This document shows positions 1 through 6,705 of a stretch of 23,088 nt of DNA, in pieces. This DNA is from a virus: IMG/VR virus record IMGVR_UViG_3300043465_000038, positions 1-23,088 of that record. One strand, given 5' to 3'. The position numbers and the translations under genes are program-made. The notes below the pieces were generated by a model. That model was not told the DNA's origin. It saw only the letters and a program-made list of their open reading frames with translations, and ran no database searches. How positions within the stretch are numbered: position 1 is the stretch's first letter; the number at the start of each line of letters is the position of its first letter.

Positions 1-2
1 AC

Positions 3-1292
3 CTGCTGGCTGACCCCAAAGCGCAACTGGCCCGTATCCATGAGTTCTTGGGACTGCCAGACTTCTCCTACGACTTTGACAACATTGACGGCTCTACGGT
101 GGCTGAAGATGACGAGAACTTGCACGGCCACGCTGGTATGCACGATGTCAAGCCAAAGCTGGAAGCCCAGCACAAGCAAGACCCCAAAGACCTGCTGAAG
201 TCTCACTACTCATCGTTCTGCCAGCCTGAGTTCTGGTTAGAAAAGCCCCGCACAGTCCCAGAGTTACATGCACTGGACTTGCAGCTTGCAGCGTCCACAA
301 CAGGCGACTTTACCGAAGGCTGGCGCTTGGCCCAACAATTGGAAGCAGACGAGCCAAACAATCACCGTGCCGCCTACAACCGTGGCTGGTACTACCTGCG
401 CCAAGGCCAGATCCAAAAGGGCTACCAGTTGATGGACAGGGGCCGTGTGGCTGGCGTGTTCGGCAACAAGCGTCCCGATGTGCCCACACAGCAGTGGGAC
501 GGTAAGAGCAAGGGCATCGTCCTGCTCAACCTTGAAGGCGGTCTGGGCGACCAGATCCACCAAGTGCGCTACGCCAAGTACATCGCGGCCAAGGGTTGCA
601 AGGTCATCGTGGCTTGCACTGGCTCACTCGCATCGCTGTTTGTTGATGTCGAGGGTGTGTCCTCAGTCATCCAGCACGAGGCAGTGTTTGGGGTTTACCA
701 TGACTTCTGGGTTGCTGGCATGTCGGCCATCGTCCATCTGGGCTTTGAGGTGCGGGACATCTCTGGCGCTCCGTACATCACCAAGCCAATCACCATCAAG
801 GGCCGCAAGAAGCGCATCGGCCTTCGCTGGCAAGGCTCGACCCAGTTTGAGCATGAGCATCACAAAGCCTTCCCATACGAGTTGATGTTCTCCGCTGTCA
901 AGGACGCAGATGCTGAGTTCATCAGCTTGCAACGTGACGCAGGCGTTGAGGCCGCTCCGGGTTGGGTTAAGCAGGTCAAGCTGGACACATGGGAAGACAC
1001 CCGTCAGGCAGCGGCAAGCTGCGACTTGGTTATCTCGTCATGCACCTCAGTGAGCCACCTAGCAGCCGCTATGGGCGTTGAGACGTGGGTGGTGACACCA
1101 GTCATGCCCTACTTCCTGCACTGCATGGACATTTATGCTGATGATGGTTTGGCATCTTGCATTTACTACAACGATATGCGACTATTCCGACAAGAAATGT
1201 TTGGCGAGTGGACGCACCCATTTGATGCTGTAAAAAGCAGTTTATCTAAGAAGTACGGTAGCAATCCGTTAAAACTTGTTGCATCGGCATGA
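3..1292 (+). CDS. Sulfotransferase-TPR-GT9-like glycosyltransferase fusion (5' partial)
   Basis: The reading frame is open to the left edge, so the gene begins outside the window; a TTG at position 48 is in frame but is not a likely start, because the codons before it encode sulfotransferase-like sequence. Visible order in the 429 residues: about 1-90, the C-terminal end of a sulfotransferase domain (pattern LLADPKAQL..IHEFLGLP); about 95-160, a TPR-like helical stretch (NNHRAAYNRGWYYLRQGQ); about 168-425, a Rossmann-type GT9/heptosyltransferase-like domain with LNLEGGLGDQIHQVRYAKY, then KRIGLRWQGS, FISLQRDAG and CDLVISSCTSVSHLAAAMG, which match the usual GT9 blocks. The TPR-GT9 arrangement is common in bacterial surface-glycan enzymes. 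The stop overlaps the next start as ATGA. The acceptor and the donor sugar are unknown; ADP-heptose is a reasonable candidate given the genes at 5970-8227. Confidence 0.8.
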   Translation: MLADPKAQLARIHEFLGLPDFSYDFDNIDGSTVAEDDENLHGHAGMHDVKPKLEAQHKQDPKDLLKSHYSSFCQPEFWLEKPRTVPELHALDLQLAASTTGDFTEGWRLAQQLEADEPNNHRAAYNRGWYYLRQGQIQKGYQLMDRGRVAGVFGNKRPDVPTQQWDGKSKGIVLLNLEGGLGDQIHQVRYAKYIAAKGCKVIVACTGSLASLFVDVEGVSSVIQHEAVFGVYHDFWVAGMSAIVHLGFEVRDISGAPYITKPITIKGRKKRIGLRWQGSTQFEHEHHKAFPYELMFSAVKDADAEFISLQRDAGVEAAPGWVKQVKLDTWEDTRQAAASCDLVISSCTSVSHLAAAMGVETWVVTPVMPYFLHCMDIYADDGLASCIYYNDMRLFRQEMFGEWTHPFDAVKSSLSKKYGSNPLKLVASA

Positions 1293-1909
1293 CCATAGCT
1301 CTTTACATTAAACGCCACGCAGATACTGGATTGAAGTATCTTGGCGTGACAACCAAAGACCCGTACATCTATTTGGGTTCTGGTTTGTATTGGATGGCGC
1401 ATTTGGAAAAACATGGCAGTCAAATGATGACGTGTGTGCTGGGCGAATTTGATGACATAGAAGAGTGCTCTCAAGTAGCTTTACAATTTTCAGCGGAACA
1501 TGATGTGGTCAATTCTGTAGAGTGGGCGAACCTCAAGCCAGAGAATGCCAAACAAGGCTGGGTTGCTGGTTTTCTACAAGAGCCAGAATCTATTGCAAAA
1601 AGAGTTGCAAAAAACACAGGCAAGAAACGTACCGAAGAAACCAAACGTAAAATATCCGAGTCTCGTCTTGGCGACAAGCATTGGTTGTATGGTGTATGTG
1701 GTGAAGATAGCCACTGGTTTGGTCGCAAACACACACCTGAATCCATCAAAAAAATGAAAGCCGTCAAGTCAGGCGCTAACCATCCAATGTTTGGTAAGAA
1801 ACGTCCAGAAGGCTTTGGGGCTGGTGAAAAGAATTCTTTTTTTGGGCGTAAGCACTCCGAAGAAACTAAACGGAAAATCTCCGCAGCCAAAATAAGGAGC
1901 GTTGCATGA
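1289..1909 (+). CDS. Free-standing homing endonuclease, GIY-YIG-like with NUMOD3 repeats
   Basis: The 206-residue protein has an N-terminal GIY-YIG-variant nuclease region (LYIKRHADTGLKYLGVT, then YIYLGSGLYWMAHLEKHG, then AEHDVV with the acidic residue and EWANLKPE). The C-terminal half carries repeated NUMOD3 DNA-binding motifs: NTGKKRTEETKRKISESRLG, HWFGRKHTPESIKKMK, HPMFGKKRPEG and SFFGRKHSEETKRKIS. Proteins of this type cut a specific DNA site and spread their own gene among related phages. It starts on an ATGA overlap with the upstream glycosyltransferase gene and ends on an ATGA overlap with the RCC1 gene, so it is an in-line gene and not an intron ORF. Its 3' end contains the AAGGAG ribosome site (1894-1899) of the next gene. 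The sequence looks more A+T-rich than the gene before it. Catalytic activity is not proven. Confidence 0.82.
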   Translation: MTIALYIKRHADTGLKYLGVTTKDPYIYLGSGLYWMAHLEKHGSQMMTCVLGEFDDIEECSQVALQFSAEHDVVNSVEWANLKPENAKQGWVAGFLQEPESIAKRVAKNTGKKRTEETKRKISESRLGDKHWLYGVCGEDSHWFGRKHTPESIKKMKAVKSGANHPMFGKKRPEGFGAGEKNSFFGRKHSEETKRKISAAKIRSVA

Positions 1910-3039
1910 GCTTTCGATACGCATCCGGTATAAATAAGCCGGGGTTCAATCCCTTGGCGGTGCAAGTCACGACCAATACTTATTTCCCGTATTTGTACGG
2001 CTGGGGTTTACAAGCCACATATGGGCAATTAGGGCTGGGCAACTTAACGGACTACTCATCTCCCAAACAAGTTGGTAGTCTGTCAAATTGGAAAAGTATC
2101 GTAAACGGAAGAGCTTTTACCGCGTCTGTTAAAACAGACGGAACTTTGTGGACTTGCGGCCAAAATAGTAACGGAGAACTTGGGTTAAATAATGCCACAA
2201 ATTATTCTTCACCAAAACAGGTTGGCGCGTTAACAACATGGCTTAATGTTGCCGCTGGAGATTATGCGTGTATTGCCACTAGAACGGACGGAACATTGTG
2301 GTCGTGGGGCCGTAATATTTACGGTCAATTAGGGCAGGGTAATACAACAAGCTACTCTTCACCCAAACAAGTGGGCGCACTAACAAGCTGGGTTACAGTT
2401 GCTGGCGGCTTGCGACATTTCTTGGCTATTAAAACAGATGGAACTATTTGGTCGTGGGGCTATAACCCGCAAGGTCAATTAGGCCTTGGCACGACAGCTA
2501 ACACTTCTAGCCCTGCACAAATTGGTTCGTTAACAAATTGGTCAAAAATTTCGGGCGGCAATTATCATTCGTTGTCAATTAAAACTGATGGCTCATTATG
2601 GGCTTGGGGCGGTGATGGAACGGGGCAATTAGGTCTTGGAAACACTACATACTATTCAAGCCCAAAGCAAGTTGGGTCGTTATTAACTTGGTATTCCATA
2701 GCGGGTGGCGCTCAAAATACAATTGCTACCAAAACTGATGGCACGCTTTGGGTATCCGGTAGTGGTTTGAATGGTGTGCTAGGTTTAGGCAATACAACAA
2801 GTTATTCAAGCCCCAAACAAGTAGGGTCTTTGACTAATTGGCTTAATACGGCTTGCGGTTTTTACACTACCGTTGTTTCAAAATCTGATGGGACTTTGTG
2901 GTCTTGGGGACTTAATGCTAATGGTCAATTGGGTTTGGGCGACACAACAAACCGCTCTAGCCCAGTGCAAATTGGTTCGTTGACAACTTGGTTGTCTGCC
3001 TCCACAAGCTATAAGTTCACCACTGCCCTTCTTTACTAA
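1906..3039 (+). CDS. RCC1-repeat beta-propeller protein, probable tail/adhesion protein
   Basis: After a short N-terminal leader (residues 1-25) the whole 377-residue protein consists of seven RCC1-type repeats of exactly 50 residues. The consensus is KTDGTLWSWGxNxxGQLGLGNTTxYSSPKQ followed by V-G-x-L-T-x-W and a glycine-rich turn. Seven repeats match a single closed seven-bladed propeller as in eukaryotic RCC1. No signal peptide or membrane segment is visible. A strong AAGGAG (1894-1899) lies six bases before the ATG. It is followed nine bases later by a second, related protein, and by a small tail-type protein, so a virion surface role such as receptor binding is likely but inferred. Its relation to chromatin RCC1 is at the level of fold only. 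Base composition looks more A+T-rich than that of the flanking metabolic genes. Confidence 0.78.
   Translation: MSFRYASGINKPGFNPLAVQVTTNTYFPYLYGWGLQATYGQLGLGNLTDYSSPKQVGSLSNWKSIVNGRAFTASVKTDGTLWTCGQNSNGELGLNNATNYSSPKQVGALTTWLNVAAGDYACIATRTDGTLWSWGRNIYGQLGQGNTTSYSSPKQVGALTSWVTVAGGLRHFLAIKTDGTIWSWGYNPQGQLGLGTTANTSSPAQIGSLTNWSKISGGNYHSLSIKTDGSLWAWGGDGTGQLGLGNTTYYSSPKQVGSLLTWYSIAGGAQNTIATKTDGTLWVSGSGLNGVLGLGNTTSYSSPKQVGSLTNWLNTACGFYTTVVSKSDGTLWSWGLNANGQLGLGDTTNRSSPVQIGSLTTWLSASTSYKFTTALLY
1981..3036 (+). repeat. Seven tandem 150-bp RCC1 blade repeats (array 1)
   Basis: The KTDGT-like codons that open blades 2-7 fall at 2131, 2281, 2431, 2581, 2731 and 2881, exactly 150 bases apart with no insertion or deletion. 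The first unit (about 1981-2130) is divergent at its start. Units share segments at DNA level, mainly those encoding GQLGLG, SSPKQ and KTDGTLW, and differ at the loop codons. Confidence 0.9.
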
Positions 3040-3048
3040 AAGAACACC

Positions 3049-4479
3049 ATGCCAGTAACCTCAACAATCACAGGCGTCCAATACTCAGGCATCTGGAGTC
3101 TCGCGGGTCAAGCTAACGCTAAGGCGTTGGAGACTTGGCCCAGCCCACCCGGTGCGCCAACAATTGGTACTGCTACGGCTGGAAACGGGAACGCATCTAT
3201 AACCTTTACGGCCCCTACTTATGCGGGAATCCCGGCACTAATCACGGGTTACACGGCTACATCAAGTCCCGGAGGTTTAACGGGTACTGGGACGGCGTCT
3301 CCAATTGTAGTTAGCGGCTTGTCAAACGGAACCGCCTACACCTTCACCGTAACAGCGTCAAACGCTTCGGGCGCTGGCCCAGCTAGTGCGGCAAGTAACA
3401 GTGTCACGCCCAATGCGGCACAATTGTGGACATGGGGTTCTGGCGCTACTGGTCAGTTAGGTTTGGGCAACACCACGTATTACTCAAGCCCAAAACAAAT
3501 TGGGTCACTGACTACGTGGGAAACTATTTTTAGTCAGCCAAATGCTTATGCTAGGTCAAACGCAATTAAAACAGACGGCACTTTATGGGTCTGGGGCATT
3601 GGTACTAATGGTCAGTTGGGCTTAGGAAGCACCGCAAGCCGCTCATCGCCAAACCAAGTTGGCGCGTTGACTAATTGGCTTTCTGTAGCCAGTGGTGAAT
3701 ATTTCACCGTTGCAACGCAAACAAATGGAACGCTTTGGTCATGGGGCAAAAATAACCAAGGACAGTTGGGTCTTAATAACGCAACATATTACTCATCGCC
3801 TAAACAGATAGGTGCGCTAACAAGCTGGTATATTGTTGTTGCGGGGCAGGCGTTTGCTGTTGCCACTAAAACAGATGGTACGTTATGGTCGTGGGGGGAA
3901 AATGGAACAGGCCAATTAGGGTTGGGTAATATAACCAGTTACTCTAGCCCCAAACAAATTGGCGCTCTTACTAATTGGCTTAAGGCTGCTATTGGCAGCA
4001 ATTTTTCTGCCGCCCTTAAAACAGACGGCACGTTATGGGCTTGGGGAAATAACTCTTCTGGTCAGTTGGGGTCGGGCAATACAACTTCCCGCTCTAGCCC
4101 GGTACAGATTGGGGCGCTTACTGCTTGGGCAACTATTAATGTAGGCTCTAATTTTACCATCGCCTCCAAGACTGATGGCACACTGTGGTCGTGGGGCAAT
4201 AACTTTTATGGTCAGTTAGGCCTTGGAAACACAACCTACTATAGCTCTCCCAAGCAAATAGGTGCGTTGACGACTTGGTCACAAATTGCCACTGGATCAG
4301 ACTTTACTGGGGCCATTACAACAGGTGGTGCTTTTTATGCGTGGGGTAGCAACCAATACGGAAGATTAGGTCTTGGAAATACAACTGACCGCTCTTCTCC
4401 GACTCAAGTTGGCGCGTTAACCACGTGGTCAAGGGTCGGTGCCAACCGCGATTCAATGACTGCTTTCAAAGCCCCGTAA
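3049..4479 (+). CDS. Fn3-RCC1 beta-propeller protein, probable tail/adhesion protein
   Basis: This 476-residue protein has an N-terminal segment (1-31, with ITGVQYSGIWSL and a TWP ending), an Fn3/Ig-like domain (about 32-122, with PGAPTIGTATAGNGNASITF, ALITGYT and SNGTAYTFTVTASN), and seven RCC1 repeats of 50 residues (about 125-476). The last blade is degenerate at its opening (TTGGAFYAWG). Fn3-like domains are frequent in phage tail proteins, which supports a surface-exposed role. It lies nine bases after the previous RCC1 gene, and the blade arrays of the two proteins are clearly homologous, so this pair probably arose by duplication followed by addition or loss of the Fn3 part. The ribosome site is weak (AAAAGA at 3039-3044 region), which suggests coupling to the upstream gene. 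Confidence 0.78.
   Translation: MPVTSTITGVQYSGIWSLAGQANAKALETWPSPPGAPTIGTATAGNGNASITFTAPTYAGIPALITGYTATSSPGGLTGTGTASPIVVSGLSNGTAYTFTVTASNASGAGPASAASNSVTPNAAQLWTWGSGATGQLGLGNTTYYSSPKQIGSLTTWETIFSQPNAYARSNAIKTDGTLWVWGIGTNGQLGLGSTASRSSPNQVGALTNWLSVASGEYFTVATQTNGTLWSWGKNNQGQLGLNNATYYSSPKQIGALTSWYIVVAGQAFAVATKTDGTLWSWGENGTGQLGLGNITSYSSPKQIGALTNWLKAAIGSNFSAALKTDGTLWAWGNNSSGQLGSGNTTSRSSPVQIGALTAWATINVGSNFTIASKTDGTLWSWGNNFYGQLGLGNTTYYSSPKQIGALTTWSQIATGSDFTGAITTGGAFYAWGSNQYGRLGLGNTTDRSSPTQVGALTTWSRVGANRDSMTAFKAP
3418..4476 (+). repeat. Seven tandem 150-bp RCC1 blade repeats (array 2)
   Basis: Blades 2-7 open at 3568, 3718, 3868, 4018, 4168 and 4318, again exactly 150 bases apart. The unit is the same as in the array at 1981-3036. 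The consensus here favours PKQIGALT where array 1 uses PKQVGSLT, so the units within each gene resemble each other more than those of the other gene in that segment. Confidence 0.9.
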
Positions 4480-4500
4480 AATCATATTTTTTCAACTCAT

Positions 4501-4505
4501 AGGAG
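4501..4505 (+). promoter_or_regulatory. Ribosome binding site AGGAG
   Basis: A canonical AGGAG lies six bases before the ATG at 4512 and fixes that start. It stands in a 32-base A+T-rich gap after the second RCC1 gene. Confidence 0.8.
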
Positions 4506-4511
4506 ATCATC

Positions 4512-4901
4512 ATGGCACTTTATGTTCGCATCCAAAACAACGAAGTTACAGACTGCTGGGACACCCCACCACCAGCGGGTCAAGACGGTTGGAAATCAGC
4601 CGTTGAAGTCCGTCCAGCTATCACAGCGCACCGTCAAGGCTACACGGCCCACACGTTTGACCTGACCACTGATCCAGTGCAGATTGTGTACGGCACCTAC
4701 GACATCCCAGTTGAAGACCGCAAAGCTGGCATGAAAGCCAACGCTTCGTTCAGCTTCCAGCAAGTTGTCCAAGAGCAGATGCGCAATCCAGCAACCTACG
4801 ATCCTGCTGCTGTTGCCGCTGCACAAGCTGCCATCGCTCCTAGAGTCGCCGCCATCGAAGCTGCCACAACTCATGATGAACTTGATGCGCTGATGGCATG
4901 A
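4512..4901 (+). CDS. Small tail-associated protein, possible tail-fibre assembly factor
   Basis: The 129-residue protein begins ALYVRIQNNEVTDCWDTPPP, has a central PVEDRKAGMKA segment and ends in an alanine-rich helical region closing with THDELDALMA. This layout, with a short N-terminal beta part that reads 'x-V-x-I-x-N-N-E-V', a DRK-containing middle and a helical tail, resembles small proteins encoded just after tail fibre or spike genes in many phages. I do not recognise a catalytic motif. Its position right after the two RCC1 proteins suggests it helps assemble them, but this is inferred from context. The stop overlaps the next start as ATGA. Confidence 0.55.
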   Translation: MALYVRIQNNEVTDCWDTPPPAGQDGWKSAVEVRPAITAHRQGYTAHTFDLTTDPVQIVYGTYDIPVEDRKAGMKANASFSFQQVVQEQMRNPATYDPAAVAAAQAAIAPRVAAIEAATTHDELDALMA

Positions 4902-5749
4902 AAAAAATCTTAATCATGGGCCTGCCCGGTTCGGGCAAGACTTTTCTTGCAACGGCGCTGAAGAAGTACCTTGAAGAAAACTCCAATGTAAACACTATGC
5001 CGTTAGAGCGAATGTTGCATTTGGAGTTGCCACCAATTGCATACACCAGCAAAGTAGACTGGTTCAACGCTGACGAAATCCGCAAGCGCTTTAACGACTG
5101 GGACTTTTCCAAAGAGGGTCGCATTCGTCAATCGCTACGCATGGCAGAGTTTGCGCTGAAGTCCACTGGCGACTATGTAATCTGTGACTTTGTAGCCCCC
5201 TTGGTTGAGATGCGTAACAACTTTAAGGCCGACTGGACTGTGTGGGTAGACACCATCGAGCAGAGCCGGTTTGATGACACCAACAAGGCGTTTGTTCCAC
5301 CAGAACAGTACGACTTCAGGGTCACTGAGCAAGACGCCGAGAAGTGGGCAGAGTTCATTGGTCGGCACATCCTTGACGAACGCCGCCGCCCCGTGTTTGA
5401 TTGGAAGAAAGAAACCGTGCAGATGCTAGGCCGCTGGCAACCGTGGCACAAAGGCCATCGTGCGTTGTTTGACAGGGCTATCGCCAAGACGGGTCAAGTG
5501 GTCATTCAGATCAGGGATTGCCAAGGCTGGAACGGCTCCAATCCTTTTGAAAAGACTCAAGTCGAACAGCTTATCAAGCGCGATTTAGACCCGTTGTACC
5601 AAGGGCAGTACATTGTGCAGCTAGTCCCAAATGTGACAAACATCACCTATGGCCGAGACGTTGGCTACAAGATTGAGCAGGAATCGTTTGACGATGCTAC
5701 TCACGCCATCTCTGCAACCAAAATACGAAAAGAGATGGGTATTGAATAA
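4898..5749 (+). CDS. P-loop kinase (APS-kinase-like) fused to HxGH nucleotidyltransferase
   Basis: The N-terminal domain (about 1-165) has a Walker A motif GLPGSGKT at residues 8-15, and FNADEIRKRFNDWDFSKEGR followed by RMAEFAL, a pattern close to adenylylsulfate (APS) kinases and related P-loop kinases. The C-terminal domain (about 175-283) is a nucleotidyltransferase: LGRWQPWHKGH with the HxGH motif at 184-187, NPFEKTQ, and ISATKIR near the C terminus, the second nucleotide-binding signature. GRxQPxHKGH is most like the NadM/NadR type of NMN adenylyltransferase. The domain order (kinase first) is opposite to NadR and the same as in animal PAPS synthetase, although the transferase part is far smaller than ATP sulfurylase. 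Substrates are therefore unknown. It starts on an ATGA overlap and sits at the head of the sugar-nucleotide cassette. Confidence 0.75.
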   Translation: MKKILIMGLPGSGKTFLATALKKYLEENSNVNTMPLERMLHLELPPIAYTSKVDWFNADEIRKRFNDWDFSKEGRIRQSLRMAEFALKSTGDYVICDFVAPLVEMRNNFKADWTVWVDTIEQSRFDDTNKAFVPPEQYDFRVTEQDAEKWAEFIGRHILDERRRPVFDWKKETVQMLGRWQPWHKGHRALFDRAIAKTGQVVIQIRDCQGWNGSNPFEKTQVEQLIKRDLDPLYQGQYIVQLVPNVTNITYGRDVGYKIEQESFDDATHAISATKIRKEMGIE

Positions 5750-5966
5750 ATACCATGTTCGCTTTAACACCAAACATGATGGCTCAGAATTGGTGTGGCG
5801 TATCTTTGAGAATGGTGCCGAACATCTCGCCTCTGATGTAAGAATCATTGGCGAGACTTTTACAGAGTGTACTCACGAGCACGGTGAGACCAAATGGAAC
5901 ATAGCATGTAAAGGCAGGCTGGTCTGGGTGGACAAGGTTGCCGTTATCGTGACAGACAAGGACTAG
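5742..5966 (+). CDS. Small conserved-looking phage protein of unknown function
   Basis: The frame is open back to 5649, but the likely start is the TTG at 5742, preceded by AAGAGA at 5729-5734. This gives a 74-residue protein (MNKYHVRFNTKHDGSELVWR onward) overlapping the previous gene by eight bases, in line with the other junctions here. It is soluble, rich in beta-prone residues, and has a central ECTHEHGETKWNIACKG segment with two cysteines and two histidines. There is no signal peptide or membrane helix. I do not recognise a characterised family. Sitting between a nucleotidyltransferase and the HldE-type genes, it may be a partner of one of them. Confidence 0.6.
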   Translation: MNKYHVRFNTKHDGSELVWRIFENGAEHLASDVRIIGETFTECTHEHGETKWNIACKGRLVWVDKVAVIVTDKD

Positions 5967-5969
5967 GTA

Positions 5970-6368
5970 ATGACCACGGTCTTCACCAACGGCTGCTTTG
6001 ACATTTTGCACAGGGGCCATGTGGAGTACCTTGAGCAGTCCCGTGCATTGGGCAACAAGTTGATTGTTGGACTGAACTCGGACGCATCGGTGCGCAGGTT
6101 GAAGGGGTCTGAGAGGCCTATCAACAACCAAGAAGACCGCAAGGCTGTTCTGCTGGCGTTGCGCAGTGTCAGCGCCGTTTACATCTTTGAAGAAGACACG
6201 CCATACGAGCTAATCAAGCGTCTCAAGATAGACTTGATAACCAAGGGCGGCGACTATCTACCAGACCAAGTAGTTGGCAACGACATTGTAAAAGTTGCTA
6301 TCCTTCCGTACCTTAAAGGCCACTCAACGACTGGGATGATCTATGCGATTAACGGGAACCGTGACTAA
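5970..6368 (+). CDS. hldE2/rfaE2-like: HldE C-terminal-type (RfaE2) heptose-1-phosphate adenylyltransferase
   Basis: The 132 residues align along their whole length with the adenylyltransferase half of E. coli Hld[18 protein letters not shown] with HxGH at 14-17, [40 protein letters not shown] and a closing GHSTTGMI (STT at 119-121) matching the second nucleotide-binding motif. The known reaction transfers AMP from ATP to D-glycero-beta-D-manno-heptose 1-phosphate to give ADP-heptose. Both nucleotide-binding motifs are intact, so activity is plausible. It is encoded separately from its kinase partner (6693-7403), as in bacteria with split RfaE1/RfaE2, but in reversed order and with a cupin gene between. 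AAGGA at 5958-5962 lies seven bases before the ATG. Related transferases use CTP, so the exact nucleotide should be held open. Confidence 0.88.
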   Translation: MTTVFTNGCFDILHRGHVEYLEQSRALGNKLIVGLNSDASVRRLKGSERPINNQEDRKAVLLALRSVSAVYIFEEDTPYELIKRLKIDLITKGGDYLPDQVVGNDIVKVAILPYLKGHSTTGMIYAINGNRD

Positions 6369-6705
6369 GGGCTGGGGCAGCGAAACCATTTGGGCAACCA
6401 ATGATCTGTACTGCGGCAAGCTGCTGAATTTCAATACTGGAGCCAAGTTCTCCATGCACTTTCATGCCGTCAAGGATGAGACTTGGCATGTGCAGAGCGG
6501 CAAGTTTAAAGTCATCATCATTGACACCAAGACCGCCAAGCGGTTTGTGCATGTTCTTAACGTAGGCGATACGTGGCACAACCCGCCCATGCTTCCTCAC
6601 CAGCTTGTCTGCGTTGAGGCTGGCAGCATCATTGAAGTTTCTACTGCGGATTCTGTGGAAGACAACTATCGAGTAGAAGCTGGAGATAGTCAATGCGCGT
6701 CCTAG
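6343..6705 (+). CDS. Cupin-fold protein, phosphosugar isomerase-like
   Basis: This 120-residue single-domain cupin has motif 1 as [12 protein letters not shown] (metal ligands H39, H41, E46) and motif 2 as PPMLPHQLV (H86), so all four usual metal ligands are present. It ends with a [13 protein letters not shown] segment. It resembles the cupin part of type II mannose-6-phosphate isomerases. The chosen ATG gives a 26-base overlap with the previous gene; an in-frame GTG at 6361 would shorten it by six residues and cut the overlap to eight bases, and either may be right. It lies between the two HldE-type genes, so a role in making or isomerising the same sugar is likely. No cupin belongs to the textbook ADP-heptose pathway. 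Confidence 0.75.
   Translation: MRLTGTVTKGWGSETIWATNDLYCGKLLNFNTGAKFSMHFHAVKDETWHVQSGKFKVIIIDTKTAKRFVHVLNVGDTWHNPPMLPHQLVCVEAGSIIEVSTADSVEDNYRVEAGDSQCAS

Noticed and set aside
48-50. TTG as the start of the first gene
   Set aside because: The frame stays open to the window edge and the upstream codons read as sulfotransferase sequence.
445-885. 146-codon plus-strand open frame inside the glycosyltransferase gene
   Set aside because: It is an alternative frame of a clear GT9-like coding region, with Ser/Arg-rich meaningless product.
1278-1907. GTTGCAT copies at 1278 and 1901 as target-site duplication of the endonuclease gene
   Set aside because: Seven bases are too few to exclude chance, and homing endonucleases do not usually leave target duplications.
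1471-1965. 164-codon minus-strand open frame across the homing endonuclease gene
   Set aside because: The plus strand encodes well-formed NUMOD3 motifs with good junctions; the minus product has no recognisable features.
1981-4476. Regular 150-base repeats as a CRISPR-like or non-coding array
   Set aside because: The period is a multiple of three, frames stay open, and the units encode RCC1 blades.
5649-5741. Longer start for the small protein ending at 5966
   Set aside because: It would overlap the nucleotidyltransferase domain, including its conserved ISATKIR end, by about 100 bases; the TTG at 5742 gives a normal short overlap.
4898-5749. NadR as the identity of the fusion enzyme
   Set aside because: NadR has the transferase before the kinase and the kinase part here looks like APS kinase, so a NadR label would be unsafe.
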